From assembly GCF_023617245.1 (NCBI RefSeq), contig NZ_CP067396.1, forward strand, positions 5,173,001 to 5,237,000: DNA of 64,000 nt, in the 5' to 3' direction. Origin of the DNA: Lysobacter enzymogenes. Its GTDB lineage: Bacteria; Pseudomonadota; Gammaproteobacteria; Xanthomonadales; Xanthomonadaceae. The notes under the pieces are model-generated. The model was not told where the DNA came from and made no database searches. It saw only the letters and a list, made by a program, of their open reading frames with translations. The position numbers were made by a program, and so were the translations under genes. Positions 16,453 to 25,283 of the stretch are shown here, piece by piece (position 1 is the first letter of the stretch; each line of letters starts with the position of its first letter).

Positions 16453-17640
16453 TCAGCCCGGCAGGCGCGCCAGCGAGGCGCGCAGGTCCTCGATCAGGTC
16501 GTCGCTGCGCTCCAGGCCGATGTTGAAGCGCACCAGATTGCGGCCGGCCCGCGGCAGGTCGCGGTGCAGCGAGAACTGCGGCACCACCAGGCTGGTGGTG
16601 CCGCCCCAGCTGTAGCCGATCTTGAACAGGCGCAGGCGGTCGATGAAGGCGATCAGGTCGTCCTGCGCCAGCGCGGCGTCGAACTCGACCGAGAACACGC
16701 TGGCCGAGCCGGTGAAGTCGCGCTTCCAAATCTCGTGCCCGGGGCTGCCCGGCAACGCCGGATGACGCACGCGCGCGACTCGCGGCTGCGCCTGCAGCCA
16801 CTGCGCGACCTCGAGCGTGCTGCGCTGCAGGTGGTCCAGGCGCACGCCCAAGGTCTGCAGGCCGCGCAGCGCCAGGCTGCAATCGTCGGGCGAGACGCCC
16901 ATGCCGAGCAGTTGCTGGGCGTCGCCGAGCGCGCGGTACAACGCCTCGTCGCGCACGGTGACCGAGCCCAGCAGCAGGTCGCTGTGGCCGCCGATGTACT
17001 TGGTCAGCGCCTGCACCGCGATGTCGGCGCCGTGGCCGAAGGCGTCGAAGAACACGCCGGCCGCATAGGTGTTGTCCAGCGCCACCGGGACGCCGGCGGC
17101 GTGGGCGGCGGCGGCGATGGCCGGCACGTCCTGCACTTCCATCGTCACCGAGCCCGGGCTCTCGCACCACACCAACTGGGTCTGCGGGCGCAGCAGCGCG
17201 GCGATGCCGGCGCCGATCATCGGGTCGTAGTACTCGGCGCGGATGTTCCAGCGGCTCAGCCAGCGGTCGGAGAACTCGCGGTGCGGGCCGTAGATGCAGT
17301 CGGGAATCAGCACATGGCCGCCGGCCTTGAGCACGGCCAGGTCGACCAGGGCGATCGCGGCCTGCCCGCCCGGGGCGATGAAGGTCAGGCCGCCGCCTTC
17401 CAGCTCGGCGATGCGCGCGGCCAGCTCCAGCGTGGTCGGGGTGCCGTACAGACCGTAGGTGTACGGGGTTTCGCGCCGGTCCCAGTGGTCGTGCACGTGC
17501 GCGGCGCTGGCGAACACGGTGGTCGAGCCGCGGTAGACCGGGGTGACGAGCGAGCGGAAGCCCGGCGGCGCGGCGGCGTCGGGATGGGCGAGTTTGGTGC
17601 GCCAGTCCAGGGGCGGGGCGGGAAGCGATTCGGGGGGCAT
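16453..17640 (-). CDS. metC: Cystathionine beta-lyase-like PLP enzyme
   Basis: This 395-residue enzyme belongs to the Cys/Met-metabolism PLP family. Visible markers are the early TPVYRGSTTVFASAAH, YTYGLYGTPTTLELAARIAE, the substrate/PLP region ESPGSVTMEVQDVPAI, ALDNTYAAGVFFDAF, and the PLP-binding Lys214 in ALTKYIGGHSDLLLGSV. The SVTMEVQDVP form and the C-terminal SWGGTTSLV are typical of the MetC type, which cleaves cystathionine to homocysteine, pyruvate and ammonia. Other lyases of the family are possible. The gene is divergent from the M16 peptidase gene, with a 217-bp spacer. Confidence 0.88.
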   Translation of the reverse strand: MPPESLPAPPLDWRTKLAHPDAAAPPGFRSLVTPVYRGSTTVFASAAHVHDHWDRRETPYTYGLYGTPTTLELAARIAELEGGGLTFIAPGGQAAIALVDLAVLKAGGHVLIPDCIYGPHREFSDRWLSRWNIRAEYYDPMIGAGIAALLRPQTQLVWCESPGSVTMEVQDVPAIAAAAHAAGVPVALDNTYAAGVFFDAFGHGADIAVQALTKYIGGHSDLLLGSVTVRDEALYRALGDAQQLLGMGVSPDDCSLALRGLQTLGVRLDHLQRSTLEVAQWLQAQPRVARVRHPALPGSPGHEIWKRDFTGSASVFSVEFDAALAQDDLIAFIDRLRLFKIGYSWGGTTSLVVPQFSLHRDLPRAGRNLVRFNIGLERSDDLIEDLRASLARLPG

Positions 17641-17857
17641 GGGCGGTCCGTCGATAAGGGCGACGCGTAGCGCGGCTGGCGCGCGACGCGGCCGGGGTCG
17701 GTCCGAGCTTACACAAGCGCGGACTGCGTCCGTACGGCCACGACGGCGCGCTGGCGAGGCCGGGCAGCGAAGTTGCGGACCGTGACTCATGGCAGTCCCG
17801 GCGCCGACCCGAAGCTTGAGTAAGCTCCAGTCTCCGTCCCTGTCGGGGTTGTGCCGG

Positions 17858-20800
17858 ATGCGCCTGCGCCGTTCGCTCGTACCTGCCGCGCTGGCCGCAC
17901 TGGCCGTGCTGGCGCTCGCGCCGGCGGCGGCGGCATCGCCCGCGCCCGCGTCGGCCGCGCCGGTGGTCGACGCGGACATCGCAGTGCCGCCGCTGGCCTA
18001 CACCGAACGCACCCTGGGCAACGGTCTGCGCGTCTACGCCCTGCCCGATCCGGACGCGGACGAGGTCGCGGTGAACCTGTGGTACGGCGTCGGCGGCCGC
18101 GACGATCCCAAGGATCGCGCCGGCCTCGCCCACCTGCTCGAACACCTGATGTTCAAAGCCACCCGCAACCTGCCCGCGGGCCGCTTCGCCACGCTCGCCG
18201 AGGAAATCGGCGGCAGCGACGACGCGTCCACCGAAGACGACTACACGCGCTATTACGAGACCGTGCCGCCCGCGTACCTGGAGCGGATCCTGTTCGCCGA
18301 GGCCGAGCGCATGGGCGCGCTGGTCGTCGACGCCGCCACGCTCGCGTCCGAGCGCGAGGTGGTCAAGGAGGAAATCCGCACCCGCCTGCAATCGCAGGAC
18401 TTCGGCCGGTTGGTCCAGGCCGACCTGCCGGCGGCCTCGTACGCGCGCCTGCCGTACGCGCGCCCGGCGATCGGCCGGCCCGAAGACCTCGACCGGATCA
18501 CCCTGGCGGAGGTGCGCGCGTTCCGCGCCGCTTACTACCGTCCCGACAACGCGGCGTTGATCGTGTCCGGGCGCTTCGATCCGGCGCAGCTGCAGCGCTG
18601 GGTCGATCGCTACTTCGGCCCGATCGCGCGCCCCGCACAGCCGCTGCCGAGGCTCGCGGCCACCGCCGAACCGGCGCGCCGGGCGCCGCTGCGCCGCAGC
18701 GTGCACGCGCCGGGCACGCCGTTGCCGGCGGTGGTGGCTTCGTTCGCGTTGCCGCCGGACGCGCACCCCGACACCCCGGCGCTGATGGCGCTCGACGCGA
18801 TCGTGTCCCGCGGCGCCGGCTCGCGCCTCGACACGCGCCTGGTCCAGGCCGGCCACGCGCAGGCCGCGTCCAGTCTGTTCGAACGCCGCCGTTACGGCGG
18901 TTACCTGGCGATCTACGCGATCCTGGCCGGCGATGCCGATCCCGCCGCGGGCGAAGCCGCGTTGGCCGCGCAGATCGCCGACCTGCGCGCGCGTCCGGTC
19001 GCGACCGCGGAACTGCTGCGCGCCAAGCGCCTGCTGCTCGCCGCCGCGCTGCGCGAGCGCGAAACGCCGGACGGCCGCGCCCTGGCGCTGGGCCGCGCGC
19101 TGGCCGTGGCCGGCGACGCCGCGGCCGACCAACGCCAATGGCGCGCGCTGGCCGCGGTCAGCGCGGCCGACGTGCAGCGCGTCGCCCGCGCTTACCTGCG
19201 TCCCGAACGCGCCGCGTGGCTGCGCGGCCTGCCCGAAACCGCGGCGGCGGACGGCCGCGCCGATCCGGTCGCGGTGGCCGCGAGCGTGGTCGAGAACGCG
19301 CCGGCGATCCCGTACGAGCTCCCGGTCGTCGCCACCGCGCCCGAATCCGAGCGCGTGCCGTTGCCCGCGCCTACCGCGGTGACGAACGCGGCGCGACCGA
19401 GCGCGCGCGAACTGCGCCTGGACAACGGCCTGCGCGTGATCCTCGCCGAGCGCCGCGGATCGCCGCTGGTGGCGCTGGCGCTGATCGCGCCGGCCGGCAG
19501 CGCCGCCGATCCGCGCGGCCGCGCCGGCGTCGCCGCGCTGGCCCGGCAATGGGCGCTGCAGGGCACGACGACGCGCCCGGCGCAGCGCATCGTCGCCGAC
19601 GCCGAAGCGCTGGGCGCGAGCCTCGGCGGCGGAGTCGGCGTGGACGCGGCCAGCTACGAACTCAGCATCGACCACGCGTCGCTGGCGCCGGCGCCGGAAC
19701 TGCTCGCCGACCTCGTGCGCCGCCCCGCGTTCGCCCCGGACGCGTTCGAGACGGTGCGCGAGCGCGCCCTCGACGGCCTCGACGGCGCGCTGCAGGAACC
19801 GATGGCGTTGGCCCGCCGCGTCGCCGCGCGCAGCGTGTTCGGCGCTAGCGGCTACGGCCGCCCGGCCGGCGGCGACGCGACCGGCTTGCGCGCGGCGACC
19901 GTCGAGGACGCACGCGCGGCGCACGCATGCGCGTGGCGGCCGCAGCGCACTGCATTGATCGTCGTCGGCGATATCGACATGGCGCGGGCCAAGGCGTTGG
20001 CCGAAGCGGCCTTCGGCGATTGGCGCGGCACCGGCGCGACCGCCGCGCTTGCGGCCAACGCATCTGCCGCGGGCCGACGCATCGCGGGCGCTGCCGTGGC
20101 GGATGCGCTCGGCGCGGGCGCTATCGACACCGACGACTGCGTTGCGCGCACGTCCGATTCGAACCGGTCCGCCGCGAGCGCGTCCGCCACGATTGCGCAG
20201 GTCGCGGATGCGACCGTCGCGCGTGCATCCAGTGCGGATGCAAGTGTGGCAAACGCGCGGGACGCCGACGCGACGGCCGCGAAACAGCCCGCGGCCAATG
20301 CATCCGCTCCCGGCGCGACCGTCGTCGACGCGCGCGCGACGACGCTGTCCGATGTTCGGATATCGCCGGCGAATACGGACGCCCTTCCGCCGCCGCACAC
20401 GCGCCTGATCGACCGCCCCGACGCCTCGCAAGCGGCGGTCATCGTCGCACGCCCCGGCCCGGCGCGCGGCGATCCGGACTGGCCCGCCGCCGCGGTCGCC
20501 AACGCCGCGCTCGGCGCCGGCGGCTCGTCGCGGCTCAACACCGAATTGCGCTACCGACGCGGGCTGACCTACGACGCCGGCAGCCTGCTCAGCCAGACCC
20601 GCACGCCGGGGCTGTTCTATGCCGCCACCCTGACCCGGCCCGAATCCGCCGCCCAGGTCGCCACGCTGATCCAGGCCGAACTGCGCCATCTCGGCGCCGA
20701 ACCGCTCGCGCCGGCCGAGCTGGACGCGCGCAAGCGTCTGGTCGTCGGCGACTACGAGCGCCGGCTCGGCACGCGCGCGGGACTCGCGGCGACCCTGGCG

Positions 20801-21019
20801 GGCTTCGTCGCCCAGGGCGTTCCGACCGAGCAGTTGCGCGACTATCCCGACGCGATCGAACGCGTTGCGGCCGAACAGGTTCAACAGGCGGCCCAGCGCT
20901 GGTTCGCGCCGCAGTCCAGCAGCGTCACCGTGGTCGGCCCGGCCGCGATCATCGCCGCGCCGTTGCGCGCGGCCTATGCGGACGTCGAAACGCTGACGGC
21001 CGAGGACGCGCAGCGCTGA
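17858..21019 (+). CDS. Secreted M16-family zinc peptidase with two M16 units
   Basis: The 1,053-residue protein has a Sec signal peptide (MRLRRSLVPAALAALAVLAL). The first M16 unit carries the inverted zinc motif H92-LLE-H96 and a downstream Glu in EREVVKEEIRTR, so it should be active. The second unit (from about residue 520, LRLDNGLRVILAERRGSPLV) lacks HxxEH and has LARQW instead, as in inactive partner halves of M16 proteins. Between residues about 728 and 847 the second unit is interrupted by a low-complexity Ala/Ser/Asp-rich insertion. It is probably periplasmic. The start at 17858 is the one just ahead of the signal peptide. Confidence 0.9.
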   Translation: MRLRRSLVPAALAALAVLALAPAAAASPAPASAAPVVDADIAVPPLAYTERTLGNGLRVYALPDPDADEVAVNLWYGVGGRDDPKDRAGLAHLLEHLMFKATRNLPAGRFATLAEEIGGSDDASTEDDYTRYYETVPPAYLERILFAEAERMGALVVDAATLASEREVVKEEIRTRLQSQDFGRLVQADLPAASYARLPYARPAIGRPEDLDRITLAEVRAFRAAYYRPDNAALIVSGRFDPAQLQRWVDRYFGPIARPAQPLPRLAATAEPARRAPLRRSVHAPGTPLPAVVASFALPPDAHPDTPALMALDAIVSRGAGSRLDTRLVQAGHAQAASSLFERRRYGGYLAIYAILAGDADPAAGEAALAAQIADLRARPVATAELLRAKRLLLAAALRERETPDGRALALGRALAVAGDAAADQRQWRALAAVSAADVQRVARAYLRPERAAWLRGLPETAAADGRADPVAVAASVVENAPAIPYELPVVATAPESERVPLPAPTAVTNAARPSARELRLDNGLRVILAERRGSPLVALALIAPAGSAADPRGRAGVAALARQWALQGTTTRPAQRIVADAEALGASLGGGVGVDAASYELSIDHASLAPAPELLADLVRRPAFAPDAFETVRERALDGLDGALQEPMALARRVAARSVFGASGYGRPAGGDATGLRAATVEDARAAHACAWRPQRTALIVVGDIDMARAKALAEAAFGDWRGTGATAALAANASAAGRRIAGAAVADALGAGAIDTDDCVARTSDSNRSAASASATIAQVADATVARASSADASVANARDADATAAKQPAANASAPGATVVDARATTLSDVRISPANTDALPPPHTRLIDRPDASQAAVIVARPGPARGDPDWPAAAVANAALGAGGSSRLNTELRYRRGLTYDAGSLLSQTRTPGLFYAATLTRPESAAQVATLIQAELRHLGAEPLAPAELDARKRLVVGDYERRLGTRAGLAATLAGFVAQGVPTEQLRDYPDAIERVAAEQVQQAAQRWFAPQSSSVTVVGPAAIIAAPLRAAYADVETLTAEDAQR

Positions 21020-21308
21020 GGCGCCCAGGCTTCGCGCGAAGCAGGAGCGCGGGCCTGGCTTCTGTACTGCCGCGACCCACCGCACCTGCGCGGCGACGCC
21101 TCACATCCCATGCCCTGCGTTGGACTCGCCCGCTCGCGGGCCTTCTGCTGCGTTAGCTCCGGATTGCGGCGCTCTTGCCGCGGGCGCCCGATCGGACTCG
21201 CGCCTCTCGCACGCCAATCGACGAGCAGTCCTGTTTCCACCTTACAGGCAGGGCCGTAACAAGCCGCGACCGCGCGAAGTCCCCGCGCCGCAGACAGCAC
21301 CTTCGGCC

Positions 21309-21452
21309 CGTCGATTCGCGCGTCGATCTGCGCGTCGATCCGCGCGTCGATCCGCGCGTCGATCCGCGCGTCGATCCGCGCGTCGATCCGCGCGTCGATC
21401 CGCGCGTCGATCCGCGCGTCGATCCGCGCGTCGATCCGCGCGTCGATCCGCG
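21309..21452. repeat. 12-bp tandem repeat, 12 copies
   Basis: CGTCGATCCGCG is repeated head to tail exactly twelve times; only the first two copies differ, by one base each (CGTCGATTCGCG and CGTCGATCTGCG). It lies in the gap between the convergent ends of the M16 peptidase and the outer-membrane protein. The unit length is a multiple of three, so every frame stays open, but no start, ribosome site or neighbour supports translation. The rest of the 21020-21491 gap shows no gene. Confidence 0.95.
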
Positions 21453-21455
21453 CGT

Positions 21456-21485
21456 CCCGATGCGCGGCCAAGGCCGCGCATCGGG
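21456..21485 (-). terminator. Perfect 14-bp hairpin after the outer-membrane protein gene
   Basis: CCCGATGCGCGGCC, then AA, then its exact complement, ends 6 bp beyond the stop codon of the minus-strand gene at 21492. There is no T-run on either side. It is probably an intrinsic-type terminator or a 3'-end stabiliser of the operon transcript. Confidence 0.65.
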
Positions 21486-21491
21486 ACCGCC

Positions 21492-24400
21492 TCAGTAACT
21501 GCCGACCATGTTGAGGAACCACCCGCGGTGGTCGTAATCGAAGTTGGTGAGGTCGTCGCTGAACTCGGTGAAGTTGTAGCCCACGCCGACGCGGAAGTTC
21601 TTGCCGAGGTCGCGATCCACCCCGAGCAACAGGCCGGTGCGGGTGCCGCCGTCGCGCACGTCCAGCCAGCGGTATTCGGCCAGTCCGTGCCAGACTTCGC
21701 GCACGCGGTAGCGCGCCTGCACCGCGCCGAAGGTCGTCGCCGAGTCCGCCCACTCGCCCTCCAGCCGGCCGAAGCGCACCTCGCCCTCGCGCCGCGCCAG
21801 CTTGCCGGCGAATTCCCAGCGCTGATTCGGGTTGTACACGCCTTCGAACGAAAGCACCTGGGTGCGCTGATCGTAGGTGGCGATGTCCGGGCCGACCTGT
21901 TGCAGCGAAGACACGTCGTACAGGTAGGTGTACTTGCCCAGCAGCGCCCAGCGGGTGCTGTTGTAGGGCCGCCAGGCGAAGCCGACGTTGCCTTCGACGA
22001 ACTTGGCGCCGGCCTGGACGTTGAGCTTGTCCCGGGTCTGCGAGTAGTTGAGCCGCCCGGCGATGCGGAAGCTGTCGTCGAACTTGTGCAGGAAGCGGTT
22101 GGTGCTGGTCCACTGTTCGCGCTGCTCGGCGCCGCTGTCGCGGCGCCATTCCAGCTTGCTCTGCCACTGCGTGTCGAGCGAACTGCGCCCGCCGGTGAGG
22201 CTGGCGCCGCGACGCTGGACGTTGCCGAGCTCGGCCTCGCGCTCGAGCGTGGACTTGGTCAGGGCGAAGCCGAGGTTCCAGCCCTCGCCCGGGTAGAAGT
22301 CCATGCCGAAGGTATGCCCCAGGCCCGACTGGTTCGGCGCCTTGAGGAACACGCTCTCGTTGAACAGGTTGACCTGGTTCGACAGGCGCCAGCGCTGGCC
22401 CAGGGTCCAGCCGGTGTTGAGGCGGTCGTCGAACAGCGGGTCGTAGTCGCTGGTGTCGGTGGAATAGGTGTAGGCGCCGTAGATCGAGTGGTCCGGGGTC
22501 AGCCGGTACTCGGCATCGAGCTTGGCCGCATCGCCGCGGTCGCCGCTGCTGATCTCGGCGCCGACGCTGGACAATTCGCCGAACAGGTACTTGCCGCCGA
22601 CCGTGACCAAGTCGTTGTCGGCGTAGCGGCCATCGTCGTCGTCGACGGTCTTCTGCACGGTCGCGAACAGCTCCAGCTGGGTGCCGATGCGCTGCTTGTA
22701 CTGCAGCGCGGCCAGCACGCCGTCGGCGTCCAGGCCGTTGGCGCGGTCTTCCTGCACCCGGCGCACTTCGGCGCTGAGGGTGGACTCGTCGTTGAGCCGC
22801 CACTCGGCCGAGGCCTGCGCCTGGGTCAGCGACTGCTGGCCGCGTTCGGCCACGCTGTAGCGCGCGAACAGGCGCACCGCCGGCGTGAGCTCGCCGTAGA
22901 CCTCGGCGCCGCGTTCCTCGACCGCTTCGTTGGTGTCGTAGCGGGCGATCGAATAGCCCTTGTCGACCTTGCGCCACCACGCGCCGGCGGTCCATTCGCC
23001 GTCGCTCCAGCCCAGTTCCTTGAAGTTCGCGCGCGCTTCGACCGAACGCGCGCGGCCGCGACGGTCCTGCAAGCCGGAGTTGAGTTCGGAGAAGCTCAGG
23101 CCGCCGTTGTCGGAATAGAAGATCGGCGCGCTGGTGGCCTGGGTGCGGCTGTTCTCGACCTTGAGGAAGGTGCCGCGACCGGCCTGCAGGGTGACGTCGG
23201 CGCCTTGCAGCGCGTAGTCCTCGCCGGAGCGGTTCTCGTCGATCCAGGTGCCGCCCACGGCCAGGTGTTCGCCGAACCAGTGCTTGCCGCGGAAGCCGAG
23301 CGTGGTGTCGTCCGGGTCGAAGCCGGTCGGCACATATTCGTAATCCGCCAGCAGCACCTGGTCGAAACCGTCGAGCGGCGTGTCGCGGGTCAGGCTGGGC
23401 GCGTCCTGGCGGCTGATCTGGTCCAGGCGCCGGGTCAGCAGCACCCGGCCCTGCAGTTCGTCGATCTCGTAATCGGCGCCGCGCACCAGCTCGACCCGGC
23501 TCTGCACCCGCCCGGTGGTGCGGTCGCGCACTTCCACCGCGAGCTTGTCCGAGCCCGGCAGCAGGTCGCCGTGCTTGAGGTAGTACAGGCTGCCGTTGGT
23601 GCCGAGCAGTTCGGTGTGGCCCGGCGCGGTCTGCGCCTGCGAGCCGAACACGCGCAACTCGCTGCCCGGCTCGCCGAGCGCGGTGCTGCGCCGGCTGCGC
23701 CAACTCAGCGCGCCGCCGTACAGCGAGCGGTTGTACTGGGCGTACTCGGTGCCGGTGAGGCCGGTGTTGAAGTTGCCCCACAGCGCCTGGTTCTTGTCCC
23801 AGTCCACGCGTAGGTACAGCCGGCCCATGGTGTCGACGTCGCGGTAGGTCGTCGAATCGTCGCCGTAGACCGGGTAGTACTGGTCCGGATCCAGGCGGCG
23901 GAACACGTCCTGCGGGTCGGCGTCCCAGAAGCCGTTGAACAGTTCGGAGACCTCGCGTTCCTGGGTGTCGGCCTGGGCGGTGACCAAATACTTGCCGCGA
24001 TACTTGCCCTTCAGATAGAACGCCAGCCGCCCGTCCACCACCAAGCTGTCGTCGGCCAGGCGCTTGTCGTTGGCCACCGTCTCGATCGAGCCGCTGGTGC
24101 TGCCCTTGTACGCGGTGACGTCGGCCAGGCCGACGGCGAACAGGTAACGCCCGCTGACGTCGACATCGAGCGCCTGGTGCGTGCTCGCCCCCTGCCCGCC
24201 GCCGACTTCGACGTCGAAGCGATGCTGCCCCACCGGCACCAGGTACTCGGCGACGAACTTGCGCTCCAGGTCGATCGGGTGCGATTGGCCGTTGATCTTG
24301 ATCGATTCGCGCTCGGGGATGTTGCGTCCCTGGATGCGGATGCGCGAGCCGTAGATGGCGATGTTCTGCTGGCGCAGGCTGTCCTGGCCGAACACCCGGT

Positions 24401-25283
24401 CGACCTGGCTGCGCTGCTCGGCTTCCTCGACGCTGAACGCCGCGCCTTGCGACTTCTGCACCTGATCGCGCAGCAGCCGCGCGCCGTTCTCGGCCTCGTT
24501 CGGGCTGACCAGTTGCAGCCGGCGCGGATAGGTTTCGTCGAAACTGCCGTCCGCGCCGTAGGCACGCACGATGTACACCAGTTCGTCGCCGGGACGCAGG
24601 TGCAGGTTCGGGTCGAGTTCGCCGTTCCATTCGGTGTCGGCGACGGCCGCGTTGGGCAGCTCGACCTTGGCGATCGGCGTGACCAGATCGGTGTCGGTCG
24701 CGCGGTACAGCAGCACTTCCGAGCGCTGGATGAAGGCCGAATAGTTGTTGTAGGCGTAAAAGCGCACCGGCTTGACGATGCGGCCGTTCTCGAACCCGAG
24801 CAGCGACGGCGCCGACACGGCCATGCGCGGCTGGCCGAGGTTGGGGTCCTCGGTCGCCCACACCACGCCGCCGCCGGGCAGTTGCAGCGACCATTTGCCG
24901 ACCACGACGGCCTGGCCGGGCTGCAGTTCGCCCTTCCATTGCGAACGCGGCACTTCCGCCTCGATGGTCACGCGGCGATCGGGCTGCAACGCATCGGACG
25001 AGGAACGGTCGCTGGTGCCGACCGTCTCGGGCTGGCGCTTGCCGCGCGTGCGCAGTTCGAACAGCACGCCTTCGCCGCTGTCGCAACCGGCGTCGCCGCA
25101 GTTCAGCGGCGGCGCGCCGGCCGTTTGCGACGCGGGCGCCGGCGCTTGCGCGGAATCGGGCGACGACGCGGGCGTGGCCGCGGCCGACGCGGCCTGCTGC
25201 GCGCCGGCGACCTGGGACAGACCGGCCAGGATGCCGATCAGGGTGTAATCGAGCAGTTTCATCTTCATGGTGGCGCCCTTCAT
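21492..25283 (-). CDS. Large outer-membrane beta-barrel protein coupled to the giant repeat protein
   Basis: The 1,263-residue protein starts MKGATMKMKLLDYTLIGILA with a signal peptide ending near VAGAQQ. An N-terminal globular part follows, with a Cys pair (NCGDAGCDSG) and an Ig-like stretch (AIYGSRIRIQGRNIPERESI). From about residue 400 to the end it reads as alternating amphipathic strands rich in Tyr/Trp/Arg/Asp, with many YxYxxD turns, and it finishes DYDHRGWFLNMVGSY. This pattern fits a large outer-membrane beta-barrel; there is no TonB plug domain. Its ATG overlaps the stop of the repeat-protein gene (ATGA, 25280-25283), so both are made together. A role in export or display of that partner is an inference. 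Confidence 0.8.
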   Translation of the reverse strand: MKGATMKMKLLDYTLIGILAGLSQVAGAQQAASAAATPASSPDSAQAPAPASQTAGAPPLNCGDAGCDSGEGVLFELRTRGKRQPETVGTSDRSSSDALQPDRRVTIEAEVPRSQWKGELQPGQAVVVGKWSLQLPGGGVVWATEDPNLGQPRMAVSAPSLLGFENGRIVKPVRFYAYNNYSAFIQRSEVLLYRATDTDLVTPIAKVELPNAAVADTEWNGELDPNLHLRPGDELVYIVRAYGADGSFDETYPRRLQLVSPNEAENGARLLRDQVQKSQGAAFSVEEAEQRSQVDRVFGQDSLRQQNIAIYGSRIRIQGRNIPERESIKINGQSHPIDLERKFVAEYLVPVGQHRFDVEVGGGQGASTHQALDVDVSGRYLFAVGLADVTAYKGSTSGSIETVANDKRLADDSLVVDGRLAFYLKGKYRGKYLVTAQADTQEREVSELFNGFWDADPQDVFRRLDPDQYYPVYGDDSTTYRDVDTMGRLYLRVDWDKNQALWGNFNTGLTGTEYAQYNRSLYGGALSWRSRRSTALGEPGSELRVFGSQAQTAPGHTELLGTNGSLYYLKHGDLLPGSDKLAVEVRDRTTGRVQSRVELVRGADYEIDELQGRVLLTRRLDQISRQDAPSLTRDTPLDGFDQVLLADYEYVPTGFDPDDTTLGFRGKHWFGEHLAVGGTWIDENRSGEDYALQGADVTLQAGRGTFLKVENSRTQATSAPIFYSDNGGLSFSELNSGLQDRRGRARSVEARANFKELGWSDGEWTAGAWWRKVDKGYSIARYDTNEAVEERGAEVYGELTPAVRLFARYSVAERGQQSLTQAQASAEWRLNDESTLSAEVRRVQEDRANGLDADGVLAALQYKQRIGTQLELFATVQKTVDDDDGRYADNDLVTVGGKYLFGELSSVGAEISSGDRGDAAKLDAEYRLTPDHSIYGAYTYSTDTSDYDPLFDDRLNTGWTLGQRWRLSNQVNLFNESVFLKAPNQSGLGHTFGMDFYPGEGWNLGFALTKSTLEREAELGNVQRRGASLTGGRSSLDTQWQSKLEWRRDSGAEQREQWTSTNRFLHKFDDSFRIAGRLNYSQTRDKLNVQAGAKFVEGNVGFAWRPYNSTRWALLGKYTYLYDVSSLQQVGPDIATYDQRTQVLSFEGVYNPNQRWEFAGKLARREGEVRFGRLEGEWADSATTFGAVQARYRVREVWHGLAEYRWLDVRDGGTRTGLLLGVDRDLGKNFRVGVGYNFTEFSDDLTNFDYDHRGWFLNMVGSY

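Noticed and set aside
21242..21498. Short frames encoding RRAD or DPRV repeats across the 12-bp array
   Set aside because: Products of the non-coding tandem repeat; no plausible start or neighbour.
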